DNA from: Fasciola hepatica
Lineage: Eukaryota; Platyhelminthes; Trematoda; Plagiorchiida; Fasciolidae
Assembly (NCBI GenBank): GCA_948099385.1
Contig: CANUEZ040000163.1
Span: 6,392,501-6,456,500, forward strand
Direction of reading: 5' to 3'
DNA length: 64,000 bases
Made by a program: the position numbers and the translations under genes. The notes under the pieces were generated by a model, which saw only the letters and a program-made list of their open reading frames with translations, did no database searches and had not been told where the DNA came from. Position 1 is the first letter of the stretch. Every line of letters starts with the position of its first letter. Below, one piece after another: positions 11,140-23,000 of the stretch.

Positions 11140-11275
11140 AGTTCTAACCACTATACTCTACAAGAAGACACTCCAGCGAATAAACATGGAGAGAAACAGT
11201 TTACCGGTCTAAAATTCTCCACCAATTGAACGTGTGAGTGGGGTACCTGAGGTTCCTGTCGACGGTGGGAGAAGC
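11140..11275 (+). repeat. Old dispersed repeat, copy 2
   Basis: Direct copy of the repeat at 2555-2715, well diverged. It ends just before the LINE 5' region. Confidence 0.5.
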
Positions 11276-11479
11276 TATCGCATTTCACTGGACAGCTAGT
11301 ACCTGTCAAAGGCGGGCAGCCCCCGGCTCAAAAGATGCTACCCAGTTCACTTTTCGCTTGCTCCACTGGGCGCACAGAGCTAAGGACTGAAAAATGGATC
11401 GATAACAAAGCACCATAGAAGACAAGTCAAGATAGGATCAATAATCAGGTCTCATGTGACAGACCAAAAACAGCACTTC

Positions 11480-14400
11480 CATGGGTGCTTCGATTGCTTT
11501 GCCTCCCTGGGGTAACATCCCACTACCTTTTGGGTCAGACATCTCAGTCAAATGTTTCGAATAGGATTCCCAAAGAAAACCCGCTTCTGCAATATGGGCA
11601 GCCACGAAGTATGGTTTGTTTAGACACCTTCAGCATCCTTCCTGTAAAGAGTCTTACTAATGTTTTTCTTTCTTAACTTAAGATTGTCGCAAGGCACCAC
11701 AGGTTACTGCAGCTCCGAAGAAAGCACGTGTTCAGGAGTCAGGCTTAGACCAAACGCACTTCTTAAGCCTACATGTTAACAACACTTGTCTGCTTTTAAC
11801 GTCCGCATACTATGTCAGACTGGGCAAAAGGCTGTCCTCTAAAAAACTCTTGAACCTTTCAAAATAAGAATACGCTTTATCTATGAAACGCGCATTTTCG
11901 TGATCATTCTTCGCATCCCAGATACAACCCCAGTCTCTCGCTCTACTTTTCGCGTGTCAGGTGATCCGGTGTTAAAAACTCATGATCAGGATGGCGTGAG
12001 GATTGCTTTGGGCATGATACCTCATTGAGCACTGTTAGACCGGATTTCAGTCAGCATTCGATTTTGAGCAGTCTGGTTGGACTGTTCTGTGCGTTTCCAC
12101 AGAAGCAGACTGACATGTCAATGCTTGTTCGTTGTGTCTATGTGTGCGCCCAGTGACTGCAGTTCCTCGGGAATTTCTATCTCAATGTGTCTCAGCTGCG
12201 TCAAACCGTGCGTTCAACGGTCGTGGTAGTCATTGCTATGAATTTTACCGCCAAAATCAGCTGTTTGGAGATTCTGTGAGGCAACTTGGAAGCCCATTTG
12301 CTATCCCGACCTATAGCATTGACAAAAGTGATCCTTTCATCCAGATTTGCTCCAACCATAGACTGTTTCTGGCGGCTACTATCTTCTGTCGTAAGAAGCG
12401 ACAATAATTCTCAAGGCTTCGTCTTTCGTCCTCACAAAGTTGGACTCAGATTGATCATATTATCATTGGCCAAGCTAGTTTGGATCAACTGAAGATCGTC
12501 TTTCAGTTTGGTCTATGCCTGTGGACTCAGATCACGCCTTGGTACATGCTCGTTTCTACTTACATCTGGTCCGGGATAACACCAAAGCCCAATCCAGCCG
12601 TTCTTCACAGTTGATTGTAGAAGGTAACTGACAATCTACCTTCTATGCAGAGCTGCTACATGCTTATCCATGTCATTCAATATCCATGAGAACACTGGGA
12701 ACTGACCAAGAAATCTTTGTATACTGCATTCAATGTCACACAAGACTCCGGTTCACGTAGGCAGCACAAAAGGATGGATATCTTTGACATCAGCTGCTCG
12801 ACTGGATGCTCGCAGATTCGTCCGTCTGGATACCACATTCAATGAAAGGCGTGAATATCTGAGAGGCCAAGTGACGAGAAGCCTGAGAAATGACCACGAG
12901 CGGTGGTGGACTGCTAAATTTAGAGGAATGTAGAAGACAGAGTCTGTTGACAAAAGTTGTAAATTTCAACGTTTAATTTAAACACCGGCCCTCAGAAGCC
13001 CGATGTAAACGAGACAACCACAGAATCCGGTGGCTCACTGATTCACCTTCAGGGACGTAGTCTGGATCTTCGAGTGGAGCACTTTAGGGAAAAACTCAGC
13101 GGGCGTACATTTACCCGTAAGAGGAAAGCTACAGGTAGATATCACTCCCAAATCAGAAATGGTGGTTATCGGGGAGGGGGGTTACTTGAAAAAGTACGAA
13201 TGATAGATTGTCTGCTTCCTAGTTCAAGGACTAAGGTAAAGTTTCGGTTCCGGAGTAAATAAAACTTCTGGGGATAATTGGATTTATTGAAAAAATTCAC
13301 AGAGAATGGTTTGAATCAGTGATTGTGCCAAATTACAAGAAAGGTGATAGGTCCTCTCGTGAAAACCAGAGAGGAATTAGCTAGGTGAGTGTCCTAACCA
13401 AGCTGCTCATTCAGATTATTCTTCGCCGATTATCTTATGCTAGCGAAATGTTTACTTGTGAGAATCAAGCCAGGTTCAGACCTGGTCGGCTTTCTATCGA
13501 CCACATATTTGCCATTCAACAAATTTTAGAACACCAGTACACCATCCGTAGGTCCACATCTGTCTTCTTCATTATGAAAGCGGCAATCGATTCAATCGAC
13601 TGCACAGTTCTCTCTGGTGCCACCCCTCACCGAAGTTTGTGCCACAGAGATTTATTTCTCTTTTCCAATCCTTGTATGAAAACAGCCGAAACCGATTATA
13701 TTTTTGGGGGGGTCTTTCACTCAAGTCCATGAAGAGAAGTGGTGTTCATTGGGTTAGCCTACTATCGTCCTTCCTCTTCAACTTTGTGATTGAAATGGTG
13801 CTTGAGATAGCCCTATCCTCGTGTGAGAATAGTGCCATCGATCAGTCTGATTTCAAATGCGCGGACAATATTGTTCTTTTGAATAAATGTCCAGGTAAGT
13901 TACAAGCTTTCCTAGATGGCCCGAACATGAGTGTATTAATGTATGGGGTGCGTTCTGCGCCTTCGAAATGTAGAACGCTACTTGAGGACTGGGTTGGATC
14001 TATGTCAATCCTCGTGTTATCGGGGGAAACTCGAGCTGATGTAGACACGTTTTGTTTGCTAGGCAGTTAAATCTTACCAAGGGAACATATATCAGATGGA
14101 GTTTCATCATGTATGCAGAAGGTGCGTCTAGTTAATAACAATCTCAATCATCCGCGGTGCCGGCGTGGGAATACTGTATCCGCAATGCTGAGGTTCGGTG
14201 TAGGGTGTTGGGAACCATTGGTCAGATACTAGGACAAGTATTGAATCTATACGGGCTAAGGTGGTTGATACATGTGTTACGCATATCCACCGATAGACTT
14301 CCTTGGTGTATGCTGTTCTCCGAGACAGGAAATGGTTGTAAGATTGACCTATGTGGTCATCCTATGACGTGGGAAAATAGTATGAAATCTTTGATCACAG

Positions 14401-14528
14401 AACGTGACTAAATAGGATTTGCTAGACTTCCGTGTTGGGGTCTAAGAGACTCGCCTTCCAGATAGTTTGGGGGAATTAGGTGGTATGACTAGGTGTCGCT
14501 GCCAGTGGCGTAGTTGCATTCAGGCTCT
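11480..14528 (+). mobile_element. RTE-like LINE, near full length, inactive
   Basis: Successive broken frames read as one non-LTR protein. The order is: N-terminus LTVRILCQTGQKAVL-like at about 11790; endonuclease segments LFVVSMCAPSDCSS near 12140 and the HRLF ... WTQIDHI block at 12350-12470; linker with SLRNDHERWWTAKFR at 12870-12925; reverse transcriptase SREN(Q)RGI ... FRPGR ... FNF-type blocks at 13350-14080; and the terminal block CRCQWRSCIQALS at about 14490. The 5' part (11480-11780) matches 38230-38450, upstream of another copy. Many stops and frameshifts. The polymerase aspartate motif reads CADN rather than YADD, so the copy cannot be active. Confidence 0.85.
13235..14426. repeat. 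Inverted repeat core, right arm
   Basis: Reverse-complement partner of 4722-5913, with 7.3 kb between the arms. The arms encode identical 143-aa and 84-aa peptides. Confidence 0.85.
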
Positions 14529-15049
14529 GTCTTTGTGCTCTTGATTTACACGTTTTACTCTTTTTTCATCTTTTTCACTTTGTATCCCTTTTTTACCTTT
14601 CACTGGATGATGCTGGAAGTAAGCATCTGAATAGAAAGTGTAGAAATGTGAATTTGATGGTGGAACCATTCGAACTGTGTTCTGTTTCCGGTAATTCTGT
14701 CTTCACGTTTTATAATACCTACAGTGTGAACACTAAACAGTAAATTTTTTTAGTAACTCACTGTACGACTTTCAGTAGTAGGAGAATGAATTCGATTAGC
14801 AGATGGTTCATCATACGTTTTAAAAGCCTAGCTTGCCACTGGATGTCATGGAAGCCCTATACAGCTCTTTGAGTCTTGTTAGGAATCGTCAGCGGTGCAC
14901 ATAGACAGAGCCCTCCTAAAACTCGAACCGAACAAAGTCATGCATCATACGATTTGATCCCCATTCCGTCACTGGTTCGTCTCTCCCGGAAAGCTGATGA
15001 TTGAATTGCATTGTATCATGTGGTGAGAAAGTAAAAGACTGTGTGGAAT
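14529..15049. other. Unassigned stretch
   Basis: T-rich sequence after the LINE end, then unremarkable sequence. Nothing recognised. Confidence 0.5.
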
Positions 15050-15235
15050 CCGCCCAGGTATCCTGATGATTAGATGCTCGACTCTCTTTAGTTCGCTTCG
15101 GGTTCGAGTTCCAGAGGGAGATCAATGAATGTCTAATGCTAATGATTACTAACAAGGATAAAGCAACTAATTCCATGATTTTCAGCGGTGAGGTAAGCCC
15201 TGTTACTGCATGACGAGTTGTTTGTCAGTCTATGA
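15050..15235 (+). repeat. tRNA-like SINE copy (plus)
   Basis: CCTGATGATTAGATGCTCGACTC head (A-box region), B-box GGTTCGAGTTCC at 15101-15112, then CTAACAAGGATAAAGC and a tail CTGCATGACGAGTTGTTTG. Same order as the 27855 copy. Confidence 0.65.
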
Positions 15236-17028
15236 ATGTTTCAACTGAAGCAGTGCTACTCAAAAGTGTAAAATATCTGCAACAGGACTTAGTTGGTCCA
15301 ACTTCGTACCTTGTTATAACAAGAGACATGCACGGATAGGTTTATTATCTTTTCAGTTGAACCCCACCGGTAGATTGGATACGAGTACCTATCCTTTAGT
15401 TGAGATCAATCTCAGCTCTATATGACGTCTACGTGATACCTTTTTGCCTGACTGAGATCGGCTTTTGATGTGCAGCATTTATGTGAGTCCCTTTATACAG
15501 TCAAGGACTGCGGCGACCATGGGCAGAAGACCTTTGGGAGATATCGCCGTTGGATTACCGATAACGTTGCACCAACAATCGATTTACTTAGTGAAAATGT
15601 ATAAAGCAGTGTAAAAATTGAGCGTGCTCTGCTTGAGACCAGAGATAACTCTTGAAAAATGCTTTTATTCTGGTCACTTTGGGGGTGGTCAGGACCTACA
15701 TTGTGAATGTCTACAGATAGATTCTCCACTTGTATTTTACTTTGGGTGGCAATTAGTTGTTAGAGATCAAGCGGTTGGTCCTAGAGGTGAAAATAAAAGA
15801 ACCAACATATTAATCAGTGAGCCTGTTAGTGTGGAATATATTTGGTTTTCTGCTGACTATTCACAAATTTCTCTGAAAGGACTGTTGAAAGGCTATAGGT
15901 GAAACCGTCTGGAGTCACTGTCATTGTATTGTTCATAAACGTTTTACATGTATCATTATTAGGCACTTTTTTTTCCTCCTTGTGATGTTGCAAATCTCAT
16001 CTCCAAATGAGCAATTCCTTGAACTAGCACTAAAAGATAGCGGTTAAAGCCGATAACTCGCAAATCAGAACAACAAAGATACCGTGCAACGGTTCATCGG
16101 AAATTTCAAACAAATGTGTTGCCTAACACATGAACTTAAGACGGTACATGAACGAATGTGATTGGCCAACTGAGGACCAATCAAAACGCAACAAGCTAGG
16201 TGATACTGATTTATCGATTAAACATCAGGTGAACAAAATTTTCATGACAAACAGGGTAATACGAAAGCAATGTTCGATAACTGGTTATGCAAATGTCTCG
16301 TTAATGAAAGTAATGGTAAACAAGATCAGTACTAGGATGAAGGCAAGTAAACTGAAATGAACACGTGTTAATAAAGAGACAAGAATCATAATTACGCAAT
16401 TCTTGTTCCGATTACTAGCTGTGAAGATCACTCACAAACTTATGCGCAGCATCTGATTCTACAGCTTTCGTTGTTTGAGTCAGCGACGGAATAAGAACAC
16501 AACAAAAGAAAAAAATATTGCTGAACACATTGTGCTACATTTGTGATGCAAATAGAATAGCCCAGAGTGTTCAGCTGTGCAACCAATCCGATCAGGTACT
16601 TCATCGGATAATTGGGACACCAAAGTCTCCTCTGAGTGGTCGGACCGAATTCTCCGACTCTCAAACATGACCGACGGTCTGTTGACCTGAGTCCGAATTT
16701 GGCAGTGATCAACTGAGAGGCCTCTGTTTACAAAATACTGTGACACTCGGCTTTCTTGCTAGGGGTAGGGGGATTATCTTCGATTGTTTGTATTATCTGG
16801 TGACCAAAATTAGTAGCAGATAACTGAAGCTGTGGGGAAGGTTTTTTTAGTGCATTGCATTGTTTTCAAAAATGATTTGTCAAGTCGCCCCAGTTACCTT
16901 GAATCACATCATTTCAGCTTCTGAAGAGGCCGACGTAACCGCAAATAAATCTCATGTGACGTTAAATGAAGGCACAAACTGTACTACTTCTAGAGCACTA
17001 GTAGAACATTAAACGGCATAAGTCGTTC
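15236..17028. other. Unassigned stretch
   Basis: Open frames at 15493-15902, 16130-16360 and 16440-16746 have no recognisable domains. The last resembles low-copy repeat sequence rather than a gene. It may be intronic if the spectrin gene extends upstream. Confidence 0.4.
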
Positions 17029-18070
17029 TTGCCAGTCACATGTGCCTTTCCCGATTACACATTTGCGCCTAACAGTGTACCGCGATCATTATTGTTCACG
17101 AAAGTGGAATATTTTAGTTGCTTCACTTACTTACTTAACTGGCTGAAAGACTGCATCTCGGTAAGATCGCACTGTATCAAAGTTGGGAGAGGAGCTTCCA
17201 TATATTTCCCAACCAGTGCCGGGGTTCTTCAAAGGGCTGTTCTTTCTTCATAATTGTTGTGCATTTACATTAGCCACTTAACCGTCACCCATTCAATTGA
17301 TCTATTACCGTGGTTTTGGCTCTGTCTGCCTTTCACACTTCCGATTTAGATGAATTTAATGGAAATCTTGCACATGTTTAATACTTTTTGTGCAGTCTGG
17401 TCTTTTGTTAAACAAGGCCAAATGTCAAGATTGCATTTTTCCCACCTTACGATCGCGTTTTATAGAAGACACTGTCACCATCAACTCTGCTTCCCTTCTT
17501 GCACGTGAAATATCTCGGTGTAACTCTACCAGAGGCACTGGTCTTTGTACATTGAAATTACTGTTGAAAAATTGCGTAGATTGTCACGTCACATTCATAA
17601 ACTAAAATAGTACAGTGCTCCACGGTCCGTCATTTCTTCCTTCGTACGCCAATTTATACTCCCCATAAGTCTGTTTTGCTCTCCCGTACTTTTACCTAGT
17701 CTGATTGAAAAGGACTACATCACTCTTTGTAGAGGTCTATGCATCATCAGTCTTTTTTCCGGCATAGCCTTGAGAGACCTCGTGTTAAACGTATATGATA
17801 AGCACAGTATAGTATCCAAGGAGATTGCCGAAAAGATCATCTCTGACAGTCCACATCTAATGCATTGTGATCTTTTGCTCAGCCGATCTCACCCCTTGAC
17901 CCGTTTTCTGTTTTAAATTAATTCCTCCAACATTATTGCTGCACAGATCTGTCGTAGTTCCGTCGTTTTGCTCGTGCTTTACCGAACACGAATGAAGTTT
18001 TGTCTGAACTGTTAACCCTTTATGGCATGTAGAACTTATCGTCATTTTTATCGACTGCCTTTAGGCACCG
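17029..18070 (+). mobile_element. CR1/jockey-like LINE remnant, RT C-terminal part
   Basis: The frame at 17029-17253 reads YLLNWLKDCISVRSHCIKVG and ends in SAGVLQRAVLSS, the decayed SGVPQGSVLGP motif of CR1/jockey-type reverse transcriptases. Then GLLLNKAKCQDCIF (17395-17435) fits the thumb motif, followed by a broken LFVEV.. stretch and ERIISDSPHLMHCDLLL-like sequence. Several stops and frameshifts. The YADD region falls in a gap. Confidence 0.7.
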
Positions 18071-19951
18071 TAAACATGTGTTCAAGTCATGAAATGAAAT
18101 CTGTCCACCCCGACATAACACACAAGCAAAATGATGGTTTCCTTCGTGTTTGAGCTAAATACTCGTTGTTAAGTACGAGAGTCTGTGCAAGGGTCTGCCT
18201 GTGGGGTATGAATGTTCGTGTCGGTCCCTCACTTTCAACCATGTATTGACTACGGAACGTACGAAAAACGCGAGTGATGAATTATTTCATTGATGATTTG
18301 TTTTTCCAAGGCATACGGTGGTCACCAGTCCAGCCGCGTGGCTAAAGAACGAAAGACTTCAGAGACAAAACGAGACACATAGAGGAATGAGATCATAAGT
18401 TGACCCATTACACTAAAGCACTGATTTCGCTGAGGGAGGCCAGGGAAATCATAACATGAAGGTTGCTTCTACTGTCTAATTCACAAAAGGACGATTGCTG
18501 ATTACACAACATCGACCAAATGTAACTCTAACTACAGCGATTCAAATTATCGCGCTCCACCTCTTCTTTCTCCAGCTATACCACAGATGTCCGTAACATG
18601 TGATTCATTTGAAAGGCTTCTCTAGGGCTTGATGTTACATAGACGAGTCGTAGTCAATGAATCCATCACCAATTAGTTCCTCTACATGGTTATAAAGCGG
18701 TTCTGATTACCCGGATTATTACTGTTGCTTTTTTATATGTGATTTGTTGTACAATTTGAAGATTGTGGAATGGCAAACGCTTCTAGTTCCCATTTGGCAG
18801 CCTCTTAATAGCCGCTACCCCCTTACAGGAGTGTTGAACATCGCGTAACAAACGAAGAAAAAAAAGAATTCTGTCTTATTTACTTTTTAAAGTTGTATTG
18901 TGCCAACTATAAGATATTTAAAAAAATTTCTTCTGGTGAGCGGCGGTGGACAAATGGGCTTCGGGAAGACCGCAACGCTGAAATCCCAACGGTACTCGGC
19001 CTTGTTGCACCCTTGTCATTACTGACGCTTTTTTATTGCTACCAAGGCAACACATGTGAGTTTTGATGGTTTCCATCCTTGACGTCAGATTTTAGGATTA
19101 GAAAGGTTGTTACAGTTCTGAGTGACGATGTGAGAAGTTCGAATATCAACGAGAAAACACGTACGTGGCCCAAATAAACCGTTCTATTGAATGGTCAAGT
19201 TCATAGTAGCACAATTCGTGAACAAAACAGTACCGGTACCATATTCAAAGCCGATTCATCTACCAGATGCTGTGAGAAAACAAATTACAATACACCCTAG
19301 ATGTGTTCTCATGGAAACCAAATTAGGTACTCGAGACAAAATTATAAAATGTTCATCAGATGACCTTGTTACTAAATATGGGAACAAAATAAATAGTAAA
19401 AATGAATCAGTGGTAGACAGTTTGGGGATGCTGAAGCAGTAGAACAACAATGTACATAAATACTATTTAGTTGCACAACCTTCAGGGAAATTGGTACTTC
19501 CCCCTGAAATACTAGCACTGTCTTAGGAAAGTTGGATGCTTCGGCCAACAATCTTCAACATAGAAAATAACAAAAGATACGGAAAGCTAAGAAAAGCAGA
19601 GTTTTACGAGTTTTCGGTGGTTGGAAATTTAGTAGACTATATCATTCACCAGCTTCTTCATCCTCTCAAATAGTCATACAAATATTTATTTTGTGACTAG
19701 ACTATTTCAGCAAAGTTCCGATGAAGTTTTTTAACGTATTTTTGCTATTTCAGCTAAGCAGTGCCCAAAGCAATCTGGGTATGACGGAGCATTACTATAT
19801 TTTTCCAGTAATCAGCGTAATTACTACCATTACAAATATTATTGCAAACGTACCTAACGCGTCGCCTTCTTGATCCTTCGTTTCCAAACCAATCAGGTCC
19901 ACAGAATCGATTCGTACTAGTCTAGCGCTCTTGTTTCATTTCCGTACGGAG
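18071..19951. other. Unassigned, possibly intron of the spectrin gene
   Basis: No recognisable spectrin exon was found here. The open frame at 19191-19442 has no motif I know. Confidence 0.4.
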
Positions 19952-20027
19952 ATGAATGCACGCAAAGAATCGATCCTGTCGTGTTTGCGCAGCGGCGAAC
20001 AGTTGTATCATACATTTCTCAATCAGA
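19952..20027 (+). CDS. SPTB: Beta-spectrin exon a (repeat 16/17 helix)
   Basis: Encodes [18 protein letters not shown] and YHTFLNQ. This matches the AEIDARNDSFTTCIELGKSLL helix of vertebrate beta-spectrins. Donor CAGA|GTAAAG. The acceptor is uncertain: 19951 (ACGGAG) or 19925 (GTCTAG). Confidence 0.65.
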
Positions 20028-23000
20028 GTAAAGAAACTTATGTTAGCATGCAAAACTTCGAACCCAGGACGTCCGACACCGATTACTGTGATCGACAATC
20101 AGTGAGATATGAATTCGAGCGAGGCACCTACCTCACCGGACAGTCTCCTCAGCAGACCTACGGTTGGACAGGATCCTCAAACGATTTCCGCTGAACGGGA
20201 TGAGCATAAAGTAATCAAGTCTCGACATAGAAGGAATAGTTCGCGTGCGGATAGTTCGTCCGGGCAGGAAAGACCATCGTCTTCATCTACAAGGTGCAGT
20301 GAGATCAAGTCAGACCAGTCTGTTGCCGGCAGTGATGACCTGACTGATGATGAAACGACCGATCACGAGAACAAAGGACCCGGAGCATCAGAGTCGGGAT
20401 TCGTCGTTTTTAACTCAGATTTATCCCCGCTCTCTCCAACACCTTTACCTTCAACCGCGCACACGCCTTCTGCCCCCGTTTTCGGTTCATCGAATGAAGT
20501 GAAGCGGAATATGATCGATGTAATCACCAGGTGGTGTGAACTGCAACAGTTTTGGTGTGAAGTGTGCAAACGATTGTGTGCGGCATCGTTCGCCTCGTAA
20601 GTTATTAGAGAAGATGTGATATATCACAACGCATGCGCATATTATGCAAATATTCAGCATGAAAACGAAGGTGTGAAGTGAGTTGCATGATGTTCATTGA
20701 AACAATTTGATCCTAACAGAACCCTGTTCTCAGCTGTCAGTGAGTGAATGCTATGACTAAATTGCTTGTCTTGATGTCTTTCTGTGTATCCGTTCCCATG
20801 TATTTCCGTGTGGGTGTGCCTGTCCTTTGATGGGAAGTTTGAGTCAAGTGGACTTAATTGAGGATGAAACCCGCTCCCCTCTTCCAAGTATCTTGGTCAC
20901 CATTGTCACATCAGTGGTCTTCATCTACTGACCGGTATGTGAGCAGTGGTTTTTTGTATGTGTGAAAGTGAATTGGCGAGTTGTGTTGACAGTCTTTCTC
21001 CTTGCATGTGAGTGCACATTTCGTTGAGTCTCATCCGTGTATTATTTCTGTCGTCCGACAGAGTCAACGGCCCCAACCGCACATAACTGGTGTTGTCGGT
21101 CAACGTAGTCCTAGAAGTTGAAAACAGCAGACCTCAGAGCACTTAATTGAAATTAGCATTGCTGGGTGCAGTTATCCAAATCAAGTTTATATTGTAATAA
21201 CTTCGAGAAATTTCAAATAAGCATATTAATATGATAGGACAAAGGCTATTCCCTGGAGTCTCGTGAAGTGGATTTTACCTGGCATATTGCCAGCCTGTGT
21301 ACACGGAGAAAACTGACACCATGAAGCGGAACAATTCTTGCACAGACAAACCATATAGGATGCCATGGGAGGGACGTACATGAAAGTCATTTTATTTCTT
21401 AGTGCTTCTGGTAGATGGTCAGTAGCCATGACAGTGACTTTAGGAGTGATGATTAGACACATGGAGCCAAACAGGTCAGCCGTGGTAAAGAGTTGGGAAC
21501 AGTGGAGCTGTAAGTCGAACAGTTGTATCAGGGTTTGAATCAGTGACTTTGGCTTCACCAATCAGTGTCTATATATCAGTATGAGTGTCTCGCATGTAGC
21601 TCAGAAATTCACGGAATAGAATTCCCGTACAATTTTAGCTATCCTGTGATGGGTTCGGTTTTTTAGTATATATATATGCTTACGAATGAGTGCAGTGGAA
21701 GGGGTATGCCCCATGGCCTGTGAAGATCACTGCCCTATTGAGGAAGCTGTGACCGTGAGACGAGTAGTGATGAACCACATAACGTTCCAGTAGCTCAAGT
21801 GTGGAAACTAGTCGTGAGATAGCGGATTAATGTCTTTCACTAAAGTGACGGGCCATGGCGAGATTCAAACCATTTGAAGGCATGAACAATAATATAAAAC
21901 ATGAAGAGAGATGCTGCTTTTCATGGGCTTACTATATAAAACAAAATTAAAGTAACGCATATTCTGATTTGCTTGCAGTGAATCAGTAATTCATAGTGAC
22001 AATTTTGGGGTGGCAAATTGTTATTCAGAGAATCTGAAACACGTTGGCAATTAGCAAATCACCAAAAGTGCAGATCGATCGTCTACGTTTGGTAATACTC
22101 AATCCTGGAATGGAAATGTCAACAACAATGTTGACTTTTAGTTCAACGACTCTATTTTCCAGTCCAGTAGCATTGATGTAGAACTTCTTAGAGTCTTGAG
22201 GAGTCGAAATCATATAAACACTGGAAAACTCACCAATCTTTTCCGCAGCGAGTCAGAATCGAATCTGTGACCTTTCGTTTACCGGAAATTCGCTGTACCA
22301 GCTGAAAGCCTCAGGTTCGATTCCGGCTCACTGCGTGCACGTTCTAATGCGAACAACTGAATAGTGCCGTAATTGATGCGGATACTGCGAGAGTTAGGAC
22401 TGACACATGGTCGATAGAAAGCCAAGTCCCATTAGCAGAGAGAAAGTCACCACCTGTCCGCAATCCAGGTCAAGGCTTGAGTCAACGGATTCGCAATCTA
22501 TAGGATTGCGGATCGTTAAAACGAGAAATCATTCACGTCGGGTGGTAGATGGCTATATCACCATTCAACCAATCAGAAGAGAGATTATCCAATACAAGGT
22601 TGAACCAATTGATCTGTGTTGAAATGATTCGCGACAGTGATTCCTACTTTCTATATAAACAGTGCATTCTCAACTAACAAACTGAGGTGATTCACAGCAG
22701 AAAAGTCTTCTGGATCGGGTTAGTGGGACAGTTCAGAACAGTTAACTGAATTGGTGAGTTTGCGAAACTTCTTCGAAAGATTTATTCTTTGTGTCTCAGT
22801 CATTCAGGTGGTCATTTGCTTCAAAATGCATACTCGATGAGTATGATTAACAAAGCCATTTGTCTGTAATTGTGCCTTTCTCGGACAAATGTTGTCACTC
22901 TCTCCTCTTGCTGACTAATTTTCACAATTTCATAGTGAAGCAGATGCAGCGGAACAATGGTTGGAAGTTCATGAAGCTGATCTACATTTGAACGAAACAG

